Shown one piece after another: positions 1-10,308 of a DNA stretch of 64,000 nucleotides; within the stretch, counting starts at the first letter, position 1, and the number at the start of each line of letters is the position of its first letter. The position numbers and the translations under genes are program-made. This DNA comes from Diaporthe sp. PMI_573. Lineage: Eukaryota > Ascomycota > Sordariomycetes > Diaporthales > Diaporthaceae. The stretch is from the NCBI GenBank assembly GCA_021399435.1, contig JAJTUP010000018.1, forward strand, positions 558,001 through 622,000, in the 5' to 3' direction. A model generated the notes under the pieces. It did no database searches, had not been told where the DNA came from, and was given only the letters and a program-made list of their open reading frames with translations.

Positions 1-2
1 CC

Positions 3-682
3 AAATACGCAGAGGAACCCAACGTCATCTTCGGCATCATGAACGAGCCCCACGACCTGACGACCTCCACCTGGGCCGACACGGTCCAGGCCGCCGTCAC
101 GGCCATCCGCAAGGTCGCCCCGGACCACTGGCTGCTCATCCCGGGGAGCACGTACTCATCCGCGGCGCAGCTGCCCACCGAGGCTGGCCCCGACCTGCTC
201 AAGGTCACCAACCCCGATGGGAGCACCAAGAACATCTTCTTTGACGTCCACAAGTACCTCGATGTACGTTCCTCTCCCACGCCCCCCCCCTGCCGACCTA
301 GCCCTCCCTGGCCCAATTACCATGATGCCTTGAAAAGGCTGCTGACACAGACGAAATTCAACAGAGCGACAACTCAGGCACTCACACCGACTGCACCACC
401 AACAACATCGACGACGCCTTCGCCCCGCTGGCGAAGTGGCTGCGCTCCAACGGCCGGCAGGCGATGCTCACCGAGACGGGCGGCGGCAACACGGAGTCGT
501 GCGAGAAGTACGTGTGCGAGCAGTTTGCCTACCTCAACGAGAACGCCGACGTCTTCCTGGGCTATGTGGGCTGGTCTGCTGGTGGGTTTGATAGCACTTA
601 TGAGTTGACACTCACGCCTACTGGGACCTCTGCGGATTCTATGAAGGATACTTCTTTGATGAGCAAGTGCTTTGCTCGGTAA
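3..682 (+). CDS. cel5A: GH5 endo-beta-1,4-glucanase, C-terminal part (5' end outside window)
   Basis: This is the C-terminal half of a secreted cellulase that cuts internal beta-1,4 bonds in cellulose. The frame is open from base 3. One intron at 264-364 (GTACGT...ACAG) joins VHKYLD to SDNSGTH. The GH5 hallmarks are visible: NEP with the acid/base Glu (IMNEPHD), a conserved His in DVHKYLD, and the nucleophile Glu in LTETGGGN. The order and spacing of these blocks, and the ending CFAR, strongly resemble Trichoderma reesei Cel5A (EGII). The signal peptide, any cellulose-binding module and the linker would lie upstream of the window, so their presence is unknown. The stop is TAA at 680-682. The enzyme class is very likely; orthology to Cel5A is recognition, not a search result. 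Confidence 0.93.
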
Positions 683-913
683 GGGGTGGTGGGAGAGAGA
701 ATATCACTCGGGCTGGGTGAAACGTGCTCGGTTGGTGGGATAGCTGGCGACATTTGGCGTCCGATATATTTGTACCATACATTTCACTTCATTCGTCAGG
801 ACACTGTAAATAACGTTTTCTCATGGGCCAGTCCTGGGATGTAAAGAATACTACATCGCAGTTGGGAAAGTAAAGTGATTTTATTCAATTCATGAACTGG
901 AGGAGCAACTGAC

Positions 914-2104
914 TCAAAGGAAGTTGATAGTCACACCCTTGGCGGTGCGTGGAACGTAGACCTGGACATGCTCTGATGATTCCTTGGCATCGTCGCCTCT
1001 CATCCCGTGGAACAGCACGGTCAGAGTGCGCCTCCCTGCTTCTCGCTTGTCCTCGCCATCTTCTGCCTCTTCCGTATCGGCCGAAGTTAGGCCATCGTCG
1101 TAGTCGTTGCCCAGAACGTCTTCAGTCGACTCTCTTTTGACCTCGGTGGCCAGGACGTCCGTGTCGAGCTCCTCCAAATCGTCAGGAGCTCGCTTGCGCT
1201 TTCTCATGTGGTCACTGAGGTCCACTGAGATCTGACTTGTCTCGATCCTCGGTATGTTGATATTTTGACCCAGTGAGGAGCTAAGGGCTGCGGTAGCAGG
1301 CGACGTACCACTGCTTCCGACGCTGGTATCTCCTTGAAGGATGCAGCCTGGGCCACTGGTGAAGCCCACCGTGGTGACCTCATCACCCTGCGCTCTGTAG
1401 GGTTCAACCCAGGATGCAGCAGGAGTCTTGTCCAGGTTTTGGTACTCCTGGATCCACAATCGGAACCAAAGGTATTTGAAATCCCCATCTGCCGCAGTCT
1501 GGTTGGCCCTGCGAACGATGCAATGCGGTACATGGAAGTCCTTGTCCATGGCGTGGAACGTGATGAGTTTGTGGATGCTCTTGTTCAGGAAGCAACGAAT
1601 CGCCTTCAGATCAGTGCAAAACTCGCCCAGCTCCTCGGCGCTTCTGATGAAATGCTGGACACACGACATCTTGGAGGGAGTATCCTTCCACGCTACCTGT
1701 TCCACGTAGCGAATGGCCATCTCGGCGGTGTCAGCCGTCCAACCACTCCGGCGGATGCGATCTCGGGCCAACCTTCTGCGGTCTTCCAGTGCCTGCCCGA
1801 CTAGTTGGCGAGTCTCGTCCGCGTGCTTTCGCGATACCATTCGTCCTGCCCCGTTGTCGACGTATGCGCCCACTGCATCCTTGGCGGCGTCGTTCGTCAG
1901 ATATGGCCTTTTCTGGGACATGACAATACGTTCTTGCAGATGTCTTGCATCGGCGCATCGTAGAAGATGCTGCAAAGATGAAGTGTTCATCTCACTGCTG
2001 GTCGGCTCCTTCGGCGTAGTTGTAATCTTGTCCATGCCGGCAGGTCGGCGGTTGTGTTTTTGAAGGTGCCCATCCATTCTGGGGCTACTGCATGGGGTTT
2101 TCAA
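914..2104 (-). CDS. hypothetical protein, probably nuclear
   Basis: A single open frame of 396 residues that I do not recognise. The central part (about residues 80-230) is rich in Trp, His and Cys and looks like a folded helical domain. It is followed by a low-complexity Ser/Thr/Gly stretch and a basic cluster MRKRKRAPDD that could be a nuclear localisation signal. A strongly acidic stretch follows (many Glu/Asp, about residues 310-355), then a short conserved-looking C-terminus. The frame opens at 2104; further in-frame Met codons lie 9, 23 and 38 residues in, so the true start is uncertain. It follows the ferroportin-like gene on the same strand, about 560 bp away. Function unknown. Confidence 0.7.
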   Translation of the reverse strand: MKTPCSSPRMDGHLQKHNRRPAGMDKITTTPKEPTSSEMNTSSLQHLLRCADARHLQERIVMSQKRPYLTNDAAKDAVGAYVDNGAGRMVSRKHADETRQLVGQALEDRRRLARDRIRRSGWTADTAEMAIRYVEQVAWKDTPSKMSCVQHFIRSAEELGEFCTDLKAIRCFLNKSIHKLITFHAMDKDFHVPHCIVRRANQTAADGDFKYLWFRLWIQEYQNLDKTPAASWVEPYRAQGDEVTTVGFTSGPGCILQGDTSVGSSGTSPATAALSSSLGQNINIPRIETSQISVDLSDHMRKRKRAPDDLEELDTDVLATEVKRESTEDVLGNDYDDGLTSADTEEAEDGEDKREAGRRTLTVLFHGMRGDDAKESSEHVQVYVPRTAKGVTINFL

Positions 2105-2666
2105 ACCAAGTCCGTAAAATCACATGAAGGAGTCGTCGCCGAACGTCAAGATGGCAGGTCTGGAAGATTTATGTGACGAAACCAAAACTTGATGGAGGAA
2201 GAAACGTTCGAGGTCGCCCTTGCTTGAGGATCTGAGCTTTTGCGCCGACGCGAGGTCAGGGCTCTGCGTCGAAAAGGATTTCGACCAAGTGAAGACAGCT
2301 TTGAAGCTGTGGAATGGTCCCGAGATAGCATCCGAAGTGACAGGTCGCAGCTCGATGTGACTGCTTTGCCCGGGAGGAAAAGCATGAACGTAGGAAGCCG
2401 GACTTGAAGGCAAGGCGAGGGGCGCTCACTGTTGCAGCAGTGACAGTGCAGGTGTTGCCTCAGCGAGCGAAATGAAGCTCACAGCAATTGAACAATTATG
2501 CAGTTGGAAAAGAAGTCACCCCAGAAGAGCCTTATCGTATGAGAGATTTCTTTTTAGGAAATTAGGTAATCTAGACAGAGTCTTTCTTTTGGGAGATTCT
2601 GGGCAAATTGCATGCTATCTTGTAGTTATCACATCGAGTCGAGCTCTATCTCTATGCAGATCAAAA
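2105..2666. other. intergenic, no supported gene
   Basis: This lies between two minus-strand genes. A 97-residue minus-strand frame at 2120-2413 is Ser-rich and has no recognisable motif; it could be 5' leader of the downstream gene. No repeat or RNA gene was seen. Confidence 0.5.
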
Positions 2667-4650
2667 CTAAGCCTTGATGCAGACGCAGCGTGGTGCATGG
2701 AACAGATGCCCACGACGCTTCCTCAGGAAGTAAGCATAAAGTCCGCCTGCCGTATACACGGCACCGACGCTGATGACGACCGGCCATTGGAACTGATCGG
2801 GTCTAGAGAAAATGATTGTTGTCACGTAAGACAAAATCTCGAACAGATTTTGGAACGACGCCTCGACTGCGGAGAAGGTACCGCGATGGTCGTCCTCGAC
2901 CTCCTGTCATTCACCGTGTAAGTACTTCTAGTTTGGAAGGTGTCGCAACGGGGAAGGAAAGGAGACATACGTCCTGGATTATGTTCTGAGCGCAGAGATC
3001 GAATCCCCACAACCCGATCCGACTCAGCGCCACGCCGACGGCGAGTCCAGTAGCCGAGAAGATGCTATTCGTGCCCTTGCCCTCAAAGTCGGAGAAGTAC
3101 CACGCCAGGACTCCAGCAAGGCACGTCATCTGCCACGCCAGACTCCAGATTCCAGCCCGGACAACACCAATCTTCTTCATCAGGTACGGCGCAGCCCACG
3201 TCGCGCTGATCTCAAAGATGCTGCTGCCGACCCTGGCGATACCAATGTACAAAGGTGTGTACCCGACTGAAGCGAGGTAGGTGATCATCTGGCCCGAGAA
3301 TGACAGGACTGTGAAGTAGAGCAGCGACAGAGCGAACGAGGCGAGGAACGCCGGATGGCTGAAGTAGAAGGGGAGCGACTCGATGGGCAGAATGCCTCTG
3401 ATGCTATTGAGCACCTTGGGCTTGACAGACTGCGGGCGGCTTCTGTTGTGTGTCTCTGCCCCCTGGGTCGTAGCGGCCGAGTTCCTGCGCTCTGAAGGTG
3501 CAGTAACCCCGGAAGTTCGCTGCAGACCAGAGACGCGCCTGTAAACCTGTTCGATGGCGACGTACTCAACGATGACCGAGGCTACGTTCATGCCGAGGGT
3601 CGTCCAGATGGCGATCTCGGTGGAGGCGATGGCGACCAGAGACACGGTCAATGGCCCCATCAGCTTGCAGAAAAGGTCGATCCGGCGCATGCGAGCATTC
3701 ATTTCTGGGGAGACGTCAATGTCATGCATAATTACTCGCCTAATTCAAAAGATTTGGGCAGAACTCACGACGACGGGCAATCTCATTGTTCTCGGTAATA
3801 ACAACGACCTGTTTGACGTGGGTAAGTACAGGGTCAAAGCCGCCATGTCAGATCTCAGGCCACCTACCCAGTCCCTCTCCACCGATATCAGGTTCATAGT
3901 CGCTGAGAGCTTCTCTATTACGGCCAGGAACACGATGACAGCAAAGACGCCACTGTTCTTCCTGGATCCCAGCTCATCCTTCTTCAACAAGAGCACCAGG
4001 AGCAGGGCGCAACTGGCCGCGACGGGGACCCTCTGACCAATGATGCTCGCCCGGATCAGGTTGAGACGGTTCCCCTTGTTGATCCAGTTCCCCACCGGCT
4101 GCGCAAAGATGATGTAGCCGGCGTTCCGGACGAGGGAGTAGATCGACACGGGGAGGAGAGTGCCCGGAAAGATGGACGTCAGGAAGAGAGCGGCGCCGAA
4201 CTCGAAGACGCGGGAGTTCCAGGTCGACAGGAAGTGTGAGGTGTATAGCCTCAGCCCTAGGGACCGGGGAACGCTCCTGGGGATGACGGCGGGATCATTG
4301 TCGTCACCTTCATTGAGGAGGTGGTGGCCAGGCGTGGCATTGACTGCTGCGATGTTGATGGCCGTGGGCGCGGTACTCGGATGTTGTGTATCCCCGGAGT
4401 CGGGTGTAGCCTCGGAGGCAGCAGACATTGGGGCTCGAGAAAATTCGGGGTTCACCTTGCCACCCTCGGCTTCGTCTGAGTTCATGTTGGGACAATTGTT
4501 CTCTGATGCCTGCCAGGAGGTTGTCAGATGGCTGTCCCAGTTGGTACAAAAGTCGAAAGCTGCAAGCCAGCCGATAATCGGCGAATTCAGAGCTCCGGAC
4601 GAGGGTGAGCCGGCATTTTGCTCCACCGGCCCTCTCGCTTTCGGATCCAC
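2667..4650 (-). CDS. ferroportin-family (SLC40) membrane transporter
   Basis: A multi-pass membrane protein of the ferroportin family, whose animal and plant members export iron and related metals; the fungal substrate is not established. I resolve four exons: 3868-4650, 3769-3808, 2971-3704 and 2667-2903. The introns are 3809-3867 (GTAGGT..ACAG), 3705-3768 (GTGAGT..CCAG) and 2904-2970 (GTATGT..ACAG). Spliced length is about 597 residues. Family signatures: LYTSHFLSTW at the first helix, VERDW followed by VVVIT across intron 1, MNARMRRIDLFCK across intron 2, SRIGLWGFDLCAQNIIQ, and RGTFSAVEASFQNLFE after intron 3. The N-terminal 120 or so residues are hydrophilic and may start at a later Met. 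All four exons keep frame, so the gene appears intact. It is divergent from the monooxygenase gene at 5644. Confidence 0.9.
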
Positions 4651-5643
4651 CCCCGACTCCCGCGTCTGGGCGCCGTCATTCTACTGCTTATGCAAGCGAG
4701 CCCGTCGGCTAGAACTTCCACTTTGTCTCAACAAGGTTTGGTTAGCACGATCTGATAACTTTATTCATCCGTATTCCGATCCGAATCCAGGGCAGATCAT
4801 GTTTAAGCTTGTTCAGCCGCGCGGATACAACCGAGGGACTGGTAAAGCGATTCTGGGCTGGCCTCGGGAGTTCGTCCAACCTCGAACGCATGGTGCCTGC
4901 GCGGACAAAGTTTCTACTGACTGTGGGTATCACATGACTGCGCCGTCCAGAGGGGCCTGCAAAGACTCGAAGGTCTCGACATAACATAGATTCTATTTGC
5001 ATGTCAATATCCAGCTTACAAAATGTCAATGGGGTTGTATCTCGGATAATCCGTGGAGATATCAGGACACTCGGCTTCGGCTCCTCTCATATGCCGCATT
5101 CAACTCTCCTGGACCAATCACCCAAGTGCTGGCTCCTGCAAGAATTTACCTGGCAGCCAATTGTGTTCCAGAATTCAGCGTAATTGAAATTCTCGATGGA
5201 GGCTTAGATCCTGCCCGCCCTTGTGGTGCCATTTTATTTACCGGTGTGCCTAAAGTTCGGCCGTCTTACTCCACAGACTACAGCCCGAGGCCGAGTAATA
5301 CTCGAGGCAAATTCCGAAAATGGACGCTTGATTGATCGCTTTTTCGGTCAAAACAGGGCGGAGATGTGCAAATATTCTGTTTCACTGCACGGAGCGTGTC
5401 CGATTCATGCAAGATAACCTCCTACAACGCATCGGATCGTGTTGACGGACCGAAAAGGCCGATAATCAAACTAACGCGCGTTATTCTTCGGGTCGTATTC
5501 AATATGTATAAAGAACAGCTCGTGTCTATGCTTTACCTTATCACATAGAATGACAGGTGGCATTCACTGCAACAGAAAGCACCTGAGTCTGGAATTGTCC
5601 TTTGGTTTCCAGAAAGTTCAATATCACCTTCACACCCGACAAA
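4651..5643. promoter_or_regulatory. divergent promoter region (ferroportin-like / monooxygenase)
   Basis: A 1 kb gap between two divergent genes with no supported ORF. On the plus strand a TATAAAG box at 5507-5513 lies about 130 bp before the monooxygenase ATG. The region must hold the 5' signals of both genes; I could not identify a specific regulator site. Confidence 0.5.
5507..5513 (+). promoter_or_regulatory. TATA box for the FAD monooxygenase gene
   Basis: TATAAAG about 130 bp upstream of the ATG at 5644, in an otherwise mixed sequence. Position and match fit a fungal TATA box. Not tested. Confidence 0.45.
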
Positions 5644-6996
5644 ATGGCTCCTTTAAAAGTCCTCATCTGCGGCGGGGGTATCGCGGGAAATGCTCTCGCC
5701 TGCTGGCTGACCAGGTCGAATCACGACGTCACGGTCGTGGAGCGGTACCCGGACCTGCGAGTAACGGGGCTGCAGGTCGACCTGCGCGGGCCCGGTATCG
5801 AGGTCCTGAAGCGCATGGGCCTCGACGAAGGGTTCCGTGCCTGCGCGGCCAAGGAGCAAGGTATGCAGTTTGTTTCGAGCTCTGGAAGAGAGTGGGCGTA
5901 CTTCCCGGCGAACAAGAGCGGCAAGGGTGCCCAGACCTTCACGTCCGACTACGAAATTATGCGGGGTGACCTCACCAGGCTGTTACATGGTGGTTCAAAG
6001 GCTAGATACGTCTTTGGGACATCGATTGAGAGCTATCAGGATAAGGGTGACTCCGTTGAGGTCGTGTTCTCGGACGGAAAAACGGAGCAATTCGATCTGT
6101 ACGTTTCGAGGTTTCGGTGCTCACTTTTCACGGTTCAAATTTCAGTCTCGAGCCAATGGTCCATACTGACTTATCCTAGTCTCGTCGGCGCGGATGGCCA
6201 ATGGTCACGCACTCGCAAAATGATGATCGACCGCGACACGCCGGACCCAATGCACTTCATCCGCCACAACATCTACATCGGTTATTACACCATTCCCATG
6301 GAGATCCAACTGGGCGAAAAGTACGACGCCACTATATACGTGGCGACGGGAGACAAGCTAATCCTAACGCGGAGGAGTGATCCACATCAGATCCAGGTCT
6401 ATCTCGAGGTGATGAAAGGAGCAGTCACAGAGCGGCTGATGCAGGCACACCGTGGCGGAGTCGCTGGCCAGAAGGCAGCCATGGCCGAGATCTTCCGGGG
6501 CGCCGGCTGGAGGACCGAAGAGTTTCTCAAGGGGCTCGAGGAGTCGGACGACTTCTACCTGGAGCGCCTCGGCCTCGTCAAGCTTGACTCTTGGTCCAGG
6601 GGCCGTGTGGTCCTCGCCGGGGACGCAGGGCACTGCCCGTCCGCCATGACTGGCATGGGCACGACGTCTGCCATTGTTGGGACGTATATACTGGCCGGCG
6701 AGATCGAGAAGCACTGCGGGAGGGACGGGAACAAGGATGGCCTCCCCGTGGCGCTCAAGGAATACGATCAGAAGTTTCGGCCTTTTATGAGCCGGATCCA
6801 GGAGGGAGTTGCCGAAGGGGCCCTGCTCTGGGACCTTTGGCCTTCGTCGTGGCTGGGGGTCGCCATGTTCAATCTCGCTCTTAAATTGCTCACGCTCTTA
6901 AGGCTGACTTTCATTGCAAGTTGGGCTTTCCGGGAAGACGGTGGGGATGTATGGCAGCTCCCGGAATACGAGGAGCTAGTTGGCAAGGCAGAGTAG
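5644..6996 (+). CDS. FAD-dependent monooxygenase (UbiH/TetX-like)
   Basis: A flavin hydroxylase that would use FAD and NAD(P)H to add oxygen to a small organic substrate; such enzymes are common in fungal secondary metabolism and aromatic breakdown. Motifs: GGGIAGNALACWL (Rossmann FAD site, residues 9-21), an Arg-rich first third, LVGADGQWSRTR (the DG motif) and GDAGHCPSAMTGMGT (the GD motif binding the FAD ribityl chain). An 81 nt intron at 6099-6179 (GTACGT..CTAG) is a multiple of three and hides as open frame; removing it joins EQFDL to VGADG exactly as in the family. Spliced length is 423 residues. The C-terminus has a hydrophobic stretch that could touch a membrane. The start at 5644 is the first ATG and directly precedes the FAD site. 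Confidence 0.9.
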   Translation: MAPLKVLICGGGIAGNALACWLTRSNHDVTVVERYPDLRVTGLQVDLRGPGIEVLKRMGLDEGFRACAAKEQGMQFVSSSGREWAYFPANKSGKGAQTFTSDYEIMRGDLTRLLHGGSKARYVFGTSIESYQDKGDSVEVVFSDGKTEQFDLYVSRFRCSLFTVQISVSSQWSILTYPSLVGADGQWSRTRKMMIDRDTPDPMHFIRHNIYIGYYTIPMEIQLGEKYDATIYVATGDKLILTRRSDPHQIQVYLEVMKGAVTERLMQAHRGGVAGQKAAMAEIFRGAGWRTEEFLKGLEESDDFYLERLGLVKLDSWSRGRVVLAGDAGHCPSAMTGMGTTSAIVGTYILAGEIEKHCGRDGNKDGLPVALKEYDQKFRPFMSRIQEGVAEGALLWDLWPSSWLGVAMFNLALKLLTLLRLTFIASWAFREDGGDVWQLPEYEELVGKAE

Positions 6997-8773
6997 GGGA
7001 TATTCGGGTTTTGGATTTCTCTGTGGATATTTGCCGTCTGAAACACATACTCAACTCATGTTATGCAACATCACTGCTCTTTCCTCAATTTCAGAGCAGA
7101 TGACCTGAAGACTGTCACCAGCCATTCGTCAAATCACACCGGAATATGCTTTGGAGTGGCTTGATCTATATAAGAGGGTTGGAAATCTCTTGCAACATTG
7201 AATTTCATTGATTGGTGAATCTGGCAAGACAGACTCGTCCCCCCCCCCCCAACCTTCGTCTTGCCTATTCTGTGTATACTGTCACTCATCGACTGGGTCC
7301 TCCGGCCTATGAAGATATCAGCAAGGTCGCTCTTTCTCGTCAGAATCCGGAATGTGTTAATTCTAGATTGCGACACTGCTCCAAATTTTCGTTCTGGAAG
7401 CATGATTCAATGACTTTCGGAATAATTAGTACCAACTCATGAATCGATTACGTCAATGTATGCAACATGAAGACTGGTGGAAAGAGGGACGAGGAACTTC
7501 TTGGACAACTGATTAACTAGCAATTTTCCTGCTGTGTTGACACCTTTAGCCGATGTATGCTGACAGGCTGAAAAGAAAATCCGTGAATGTCTGCTTTTTC
7601 TCTCTTCGGTGTTGGACTGCCGATCATTTGTCACAGCGGGTCTCCGTACGACATGAAGGATGATCTTCATACAGTTGGTCAAAATCGGAGTGTATTGTTC
7701 TTGTCACATGTCCATCCGCTGGCTCGGACATCATCCCAATATACACTTTACAGTATGCAACAGCCGACAGACTTGCATCAGCTGCTTATACAACAATTTA
7801 TGCTGGTTTTTGGTTTGATTCGTAATGCTTGAGCGAGATCAACATAATTCCCTGCGTCCACACTTCATCAAGAGATGCTGATCAATCTCACTGTTATCCT
7901 TGAAAGCCTCATGTCGGTCTATTGAAGCCCATCTGCTCGAAATTTCCTGACCAGAAAGAGGACTTTCAGTATTCTAAGGCGGCCGTCATTCCTGGAATTG
8001 AGCTGAGTCGTTCGAGTAGTTTGGCAATCATGAACGTCGACTAGTCACAACGAGAGCTTAAGCACTATAGATCTAAGCCCGATGTTTCGAATGCTACACG
8101 TGAGACTGGACAGCGGTTTCAGTGAATGTAGTCTCAGGAACGACTTCAATCCGGTAGAAGAAATCACCCTGTGATCATGTAAAACCTCCAGTTAATTGCC
8201 TTTTTACAAGAGCCGGATATCCTACACCTTTCCCTGAATCTGCAACGGGGATGTGGTGTTGAGAAAGCCGGCCGCACATGTCGGATGGAACTCCAACGCT
8301 GGTTGGACAACATACGCACGTCTCGAGCATTTTTCTACACATGCCAGAACTCGGAGAATTATAAATGCGACAGTGCTCGCCTTGGCACCGCGCTTGACAA
8401 GGAGCAGACAGCTCGGCAGGTCTAGGTCATACCTACCTCAGAGAGAAGTCGGCCGTGCGCTGCCATTGCTGCACGCAGCTTGGAGCTAGTCACCAAGCCG
8501 GTATGCTTGGTCTCCTTGACCCCAGCCCCCGCGGCCATGACGCATGGGAGCTTCGCAGGGGCTATTCTGAGACCGGCACACCTGAGGAGGCTTTAGATGA
8601 CATTGACGTCAAGCACTTGAGCTCGGCGCCTAATATTTACAACAGAGCGCCAGCTCCCAAACCCAGGACTCGAGAATTTTGTCCCAATTGCAATAGGCCC
8701 TTATCACAAAACCCCAAACATCGACCTTTCATTGTGCTGCTGTAGAGCATTCATATAAAAAAGGGCCGCAACT
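6997..8773. other. long intergenic region, no supported gene
   Basis: About 1.8 kb without a convincing coding frame, homology or RNA gene on either strand. It contains a C10 homopolymer near 7241 and a TATATAAG-like box near 7168 with no ORF after it. A TATAAAA at 8754-8760 lies only about 14 bp before the next ATG, too close for a standard TATA box. Confidence 0.5.
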
Positions 8774-9460
8774 ATGACTGACTCGGAAGTCAAAGGCAAA
8801 GATGTCGCTGACGAGAACGACCCAGCCGAAGACCAGGAATTCGTCCCTGACGACGCAGAAGGTGATGTTGTCAGTGACAAAGTTCGAGCGCCGGACCCGG
8901 AGGAAGTGAAAGAGGTCTTGGAAGACGACGAAGTCAATGATGAGCAGCCGGCTGAGGCAGACGAGGACCAACAAGCCGAGGTTGAAGAGGTTTACGACTC
9001 TGGCGAGGACTTAAACGAGGACATCGAGAGCGAGATATCCGTCGAGGATGACGACGACAACGATGACAAGGACGAGCCCCGCGGAACGAAACGCGAGAAT
9101 GAAGACGAGCAGGACACAGCGCCAAACAAGAAACAGAAGGAATCCACGGGTGAAGGCAGCGCGGCCGACAAGTCGGAAACGAATGGCGCCGAGTCCGAGG
9201 GCAAGGTCGGCTCGAAGCATGACGATCCGCGGGACCCCGAGACGCAGGGCTCTGCGGATAGACTACCGGAGGTGGGCCAGCAGGTCGAGTGGAAAGCGCT
9301 ACCAGGATTTGTGGACGGCGAGGTCGTTGAGATCCTGCGGGAAGAGAAGGAGGTCGACGGGAATAATGTTATGGCGAGCGAGGATGACCCGCGGCTTGTG
9401 CTGAAGAGTAACAAATCTGGCAAGATCTGTGTGCACAAGCCCGAGGCCCTGTACTTTTAA
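8774..9460 (+). CDS. acidic protein with C-terminal Hva1 TUDOR domain
   Basis: A protein of 228 residues in one exon. Residues 1-165 are extremely acidic and disordered (runs of Asp/Glu such as EDDDDNDDKDE), with a short basic KRENEDEQ..NKKQK cluster that may be a nuclear signal. Residues of about 168-228 match the family called Hypervirulence associated protein TUDOR domain (Hva1): VGQQVEWKALPGFVDGEV, then EVDGNNVMASEDDPRLVLKS, then KSGKICVHKPEALYF. The family takes its name from a pathogenicity study, but its biochemical role is not known; most members are short and lack a long acidic head. The first ATG is used because no other Met precedes the domain. A nuclear or chromatin role is inference. 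Confidence 0.8.
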   Translation: MTDSEVKGKDVADENDPAEDQEFVPDDAEGDVVSDKVRAPDPEEVKEVLEDDEVNDEQPAEADEDQQAEVEEVYDSGEDLNEDIESEISVEDDDDNDDKDEPRGTKRENEDEQDTAPNKKQKESTGEGSAADKSETNGAESEGKVGSKHDDPRDPETQGSADRLPEVGQQVEWKALPGFVDGEVVEILREEKEVDGNNVMASEDDPRLVLKSNKSGKICVHKPEALYF

Positions 9461-10080
9461 ATGAGAAGACTTGAATCCATTGGATATCTTTCCAATCAGT
9501 GTGAGTTCCGAATCGGATCTGGTCTGGTCTGATCGCTTGAAGGTCTCACAGTCTTGTCTGGTAGTCAGCCGAGAAGGCATCAACTTTGTACTGCATTCAT
9601 AGGATAAGGGTCAAGCTACTACCATGTCTATTGCCCATGACTCCGACGGTGCTGAAAGGTTTGCGGCTTGGACTTGGTCGGCTGTGATCACTCTAACACA
9701 TAGTCTCAGAGTCTGTGATGCGGCAGTAACATCTATTCGCTGCTTTTAGATAACACGGCCTGACATTTCACTAATGGATTTGCATCTTCATTCTGATATC
9801 TGAGATATACACCGACACCGGCTTGACCCTGACATATCATTTCGCGTCAATCTCACCGCCGCAGAGCCCTTTCATTAAGATAATATAGCTCATATTTCAA
9901 GGTTGGCGAATTCTTTGTTTCAAATTGTGGATGCACTAGCTGAAAGGGCATGTGTGTTCTTATATATACCTCACGAAGCTCCTTTCCATCTGCCAACGAA
10001 GGCATCCATTAGGACTTACCAGTCCCGAATATTTTACTCTACACGGATATCACAACCATTGTTATAAAACAAGGCCGAAC
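9461..10080. other. intergenic with TATA box
   Basis: No ORF is supported here. TATATATA at 9961-9968 lies 113 bp before the ATG of the small secreted-protein gene and is the only regulatory-looking element I see. Confidence 0.45.
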
Positions 10081-10308
10081 ATGAAGCCGACCATCAATAT
10101 TTTCATCGCAACTTCTTTCGCCATGACCCTGGTCGCTAAGCACCCCGTCCCTCAAGAGTGCTTGCGGACATGCTTCGTAGCATTTGTCTCGCGTGTCTCT
10201 GGTCAAAACCTCACGGGAATCTTTGACAATTCGGCCACACTGAATCCATATGTGGGTTACTTCAATTGCAAACTTGGTTGCTATGAGTTTTCTCTGAGCG
10301 AGTCTTAG
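10081..10308 (+). CDS. small secreted cysteine-containing protein (candidate)
   Basis: A 75-residue frame starting MKPTINIFIATSFAMTLVA, which has the basic N-end, hydrophobic core and small-residue end of a signal peptide, with cleavage likely near residue 19. The mature part of about 56 residues has four Cys in two pairs (ECLRTC and NCKLGC), enough for two disulfides. A TATA box sits at 9961-9968. It is not recognised as any named family. Such short secreted cysteine proteins are often effectors or antimicrobial peptides, but that is inference. A second Cys-rich stretch in another frame at 10358-10570 (PCLGYCYTGLGRC) could be a 3' exon if an unseen intron exists. The C-terminus is therefore uncertain. 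Confidence 0.5.
   Translation: MKPTINIFIATSFAMTLVAKHPVPQECLRTCFVAFVSRVSGQNLTGIFDNSATLNPYVGYFNCKLGCYEFSLSES

Noticed and set aside
2472..2921. Plus-strand ORF of 149 codons
   Set aside because: It is the antisense shadow of the last ferroportin exon (2667-2903), whose minus-strand text matches the family.
4160..4984. Plus-strand ORF of 274 codons
   Set aside because: It lies antisense to ferroportin exon 1, has no motif, and reads on into the promoter region.
8992..9438. Minus-strand Ser-rich ORF of 148 codons
   Set aside because: Antisense of the Asp/Glu-rich stretch of the TUDOR-domain gene; Ser runs are what GAC/GAG codons give on the other strand.
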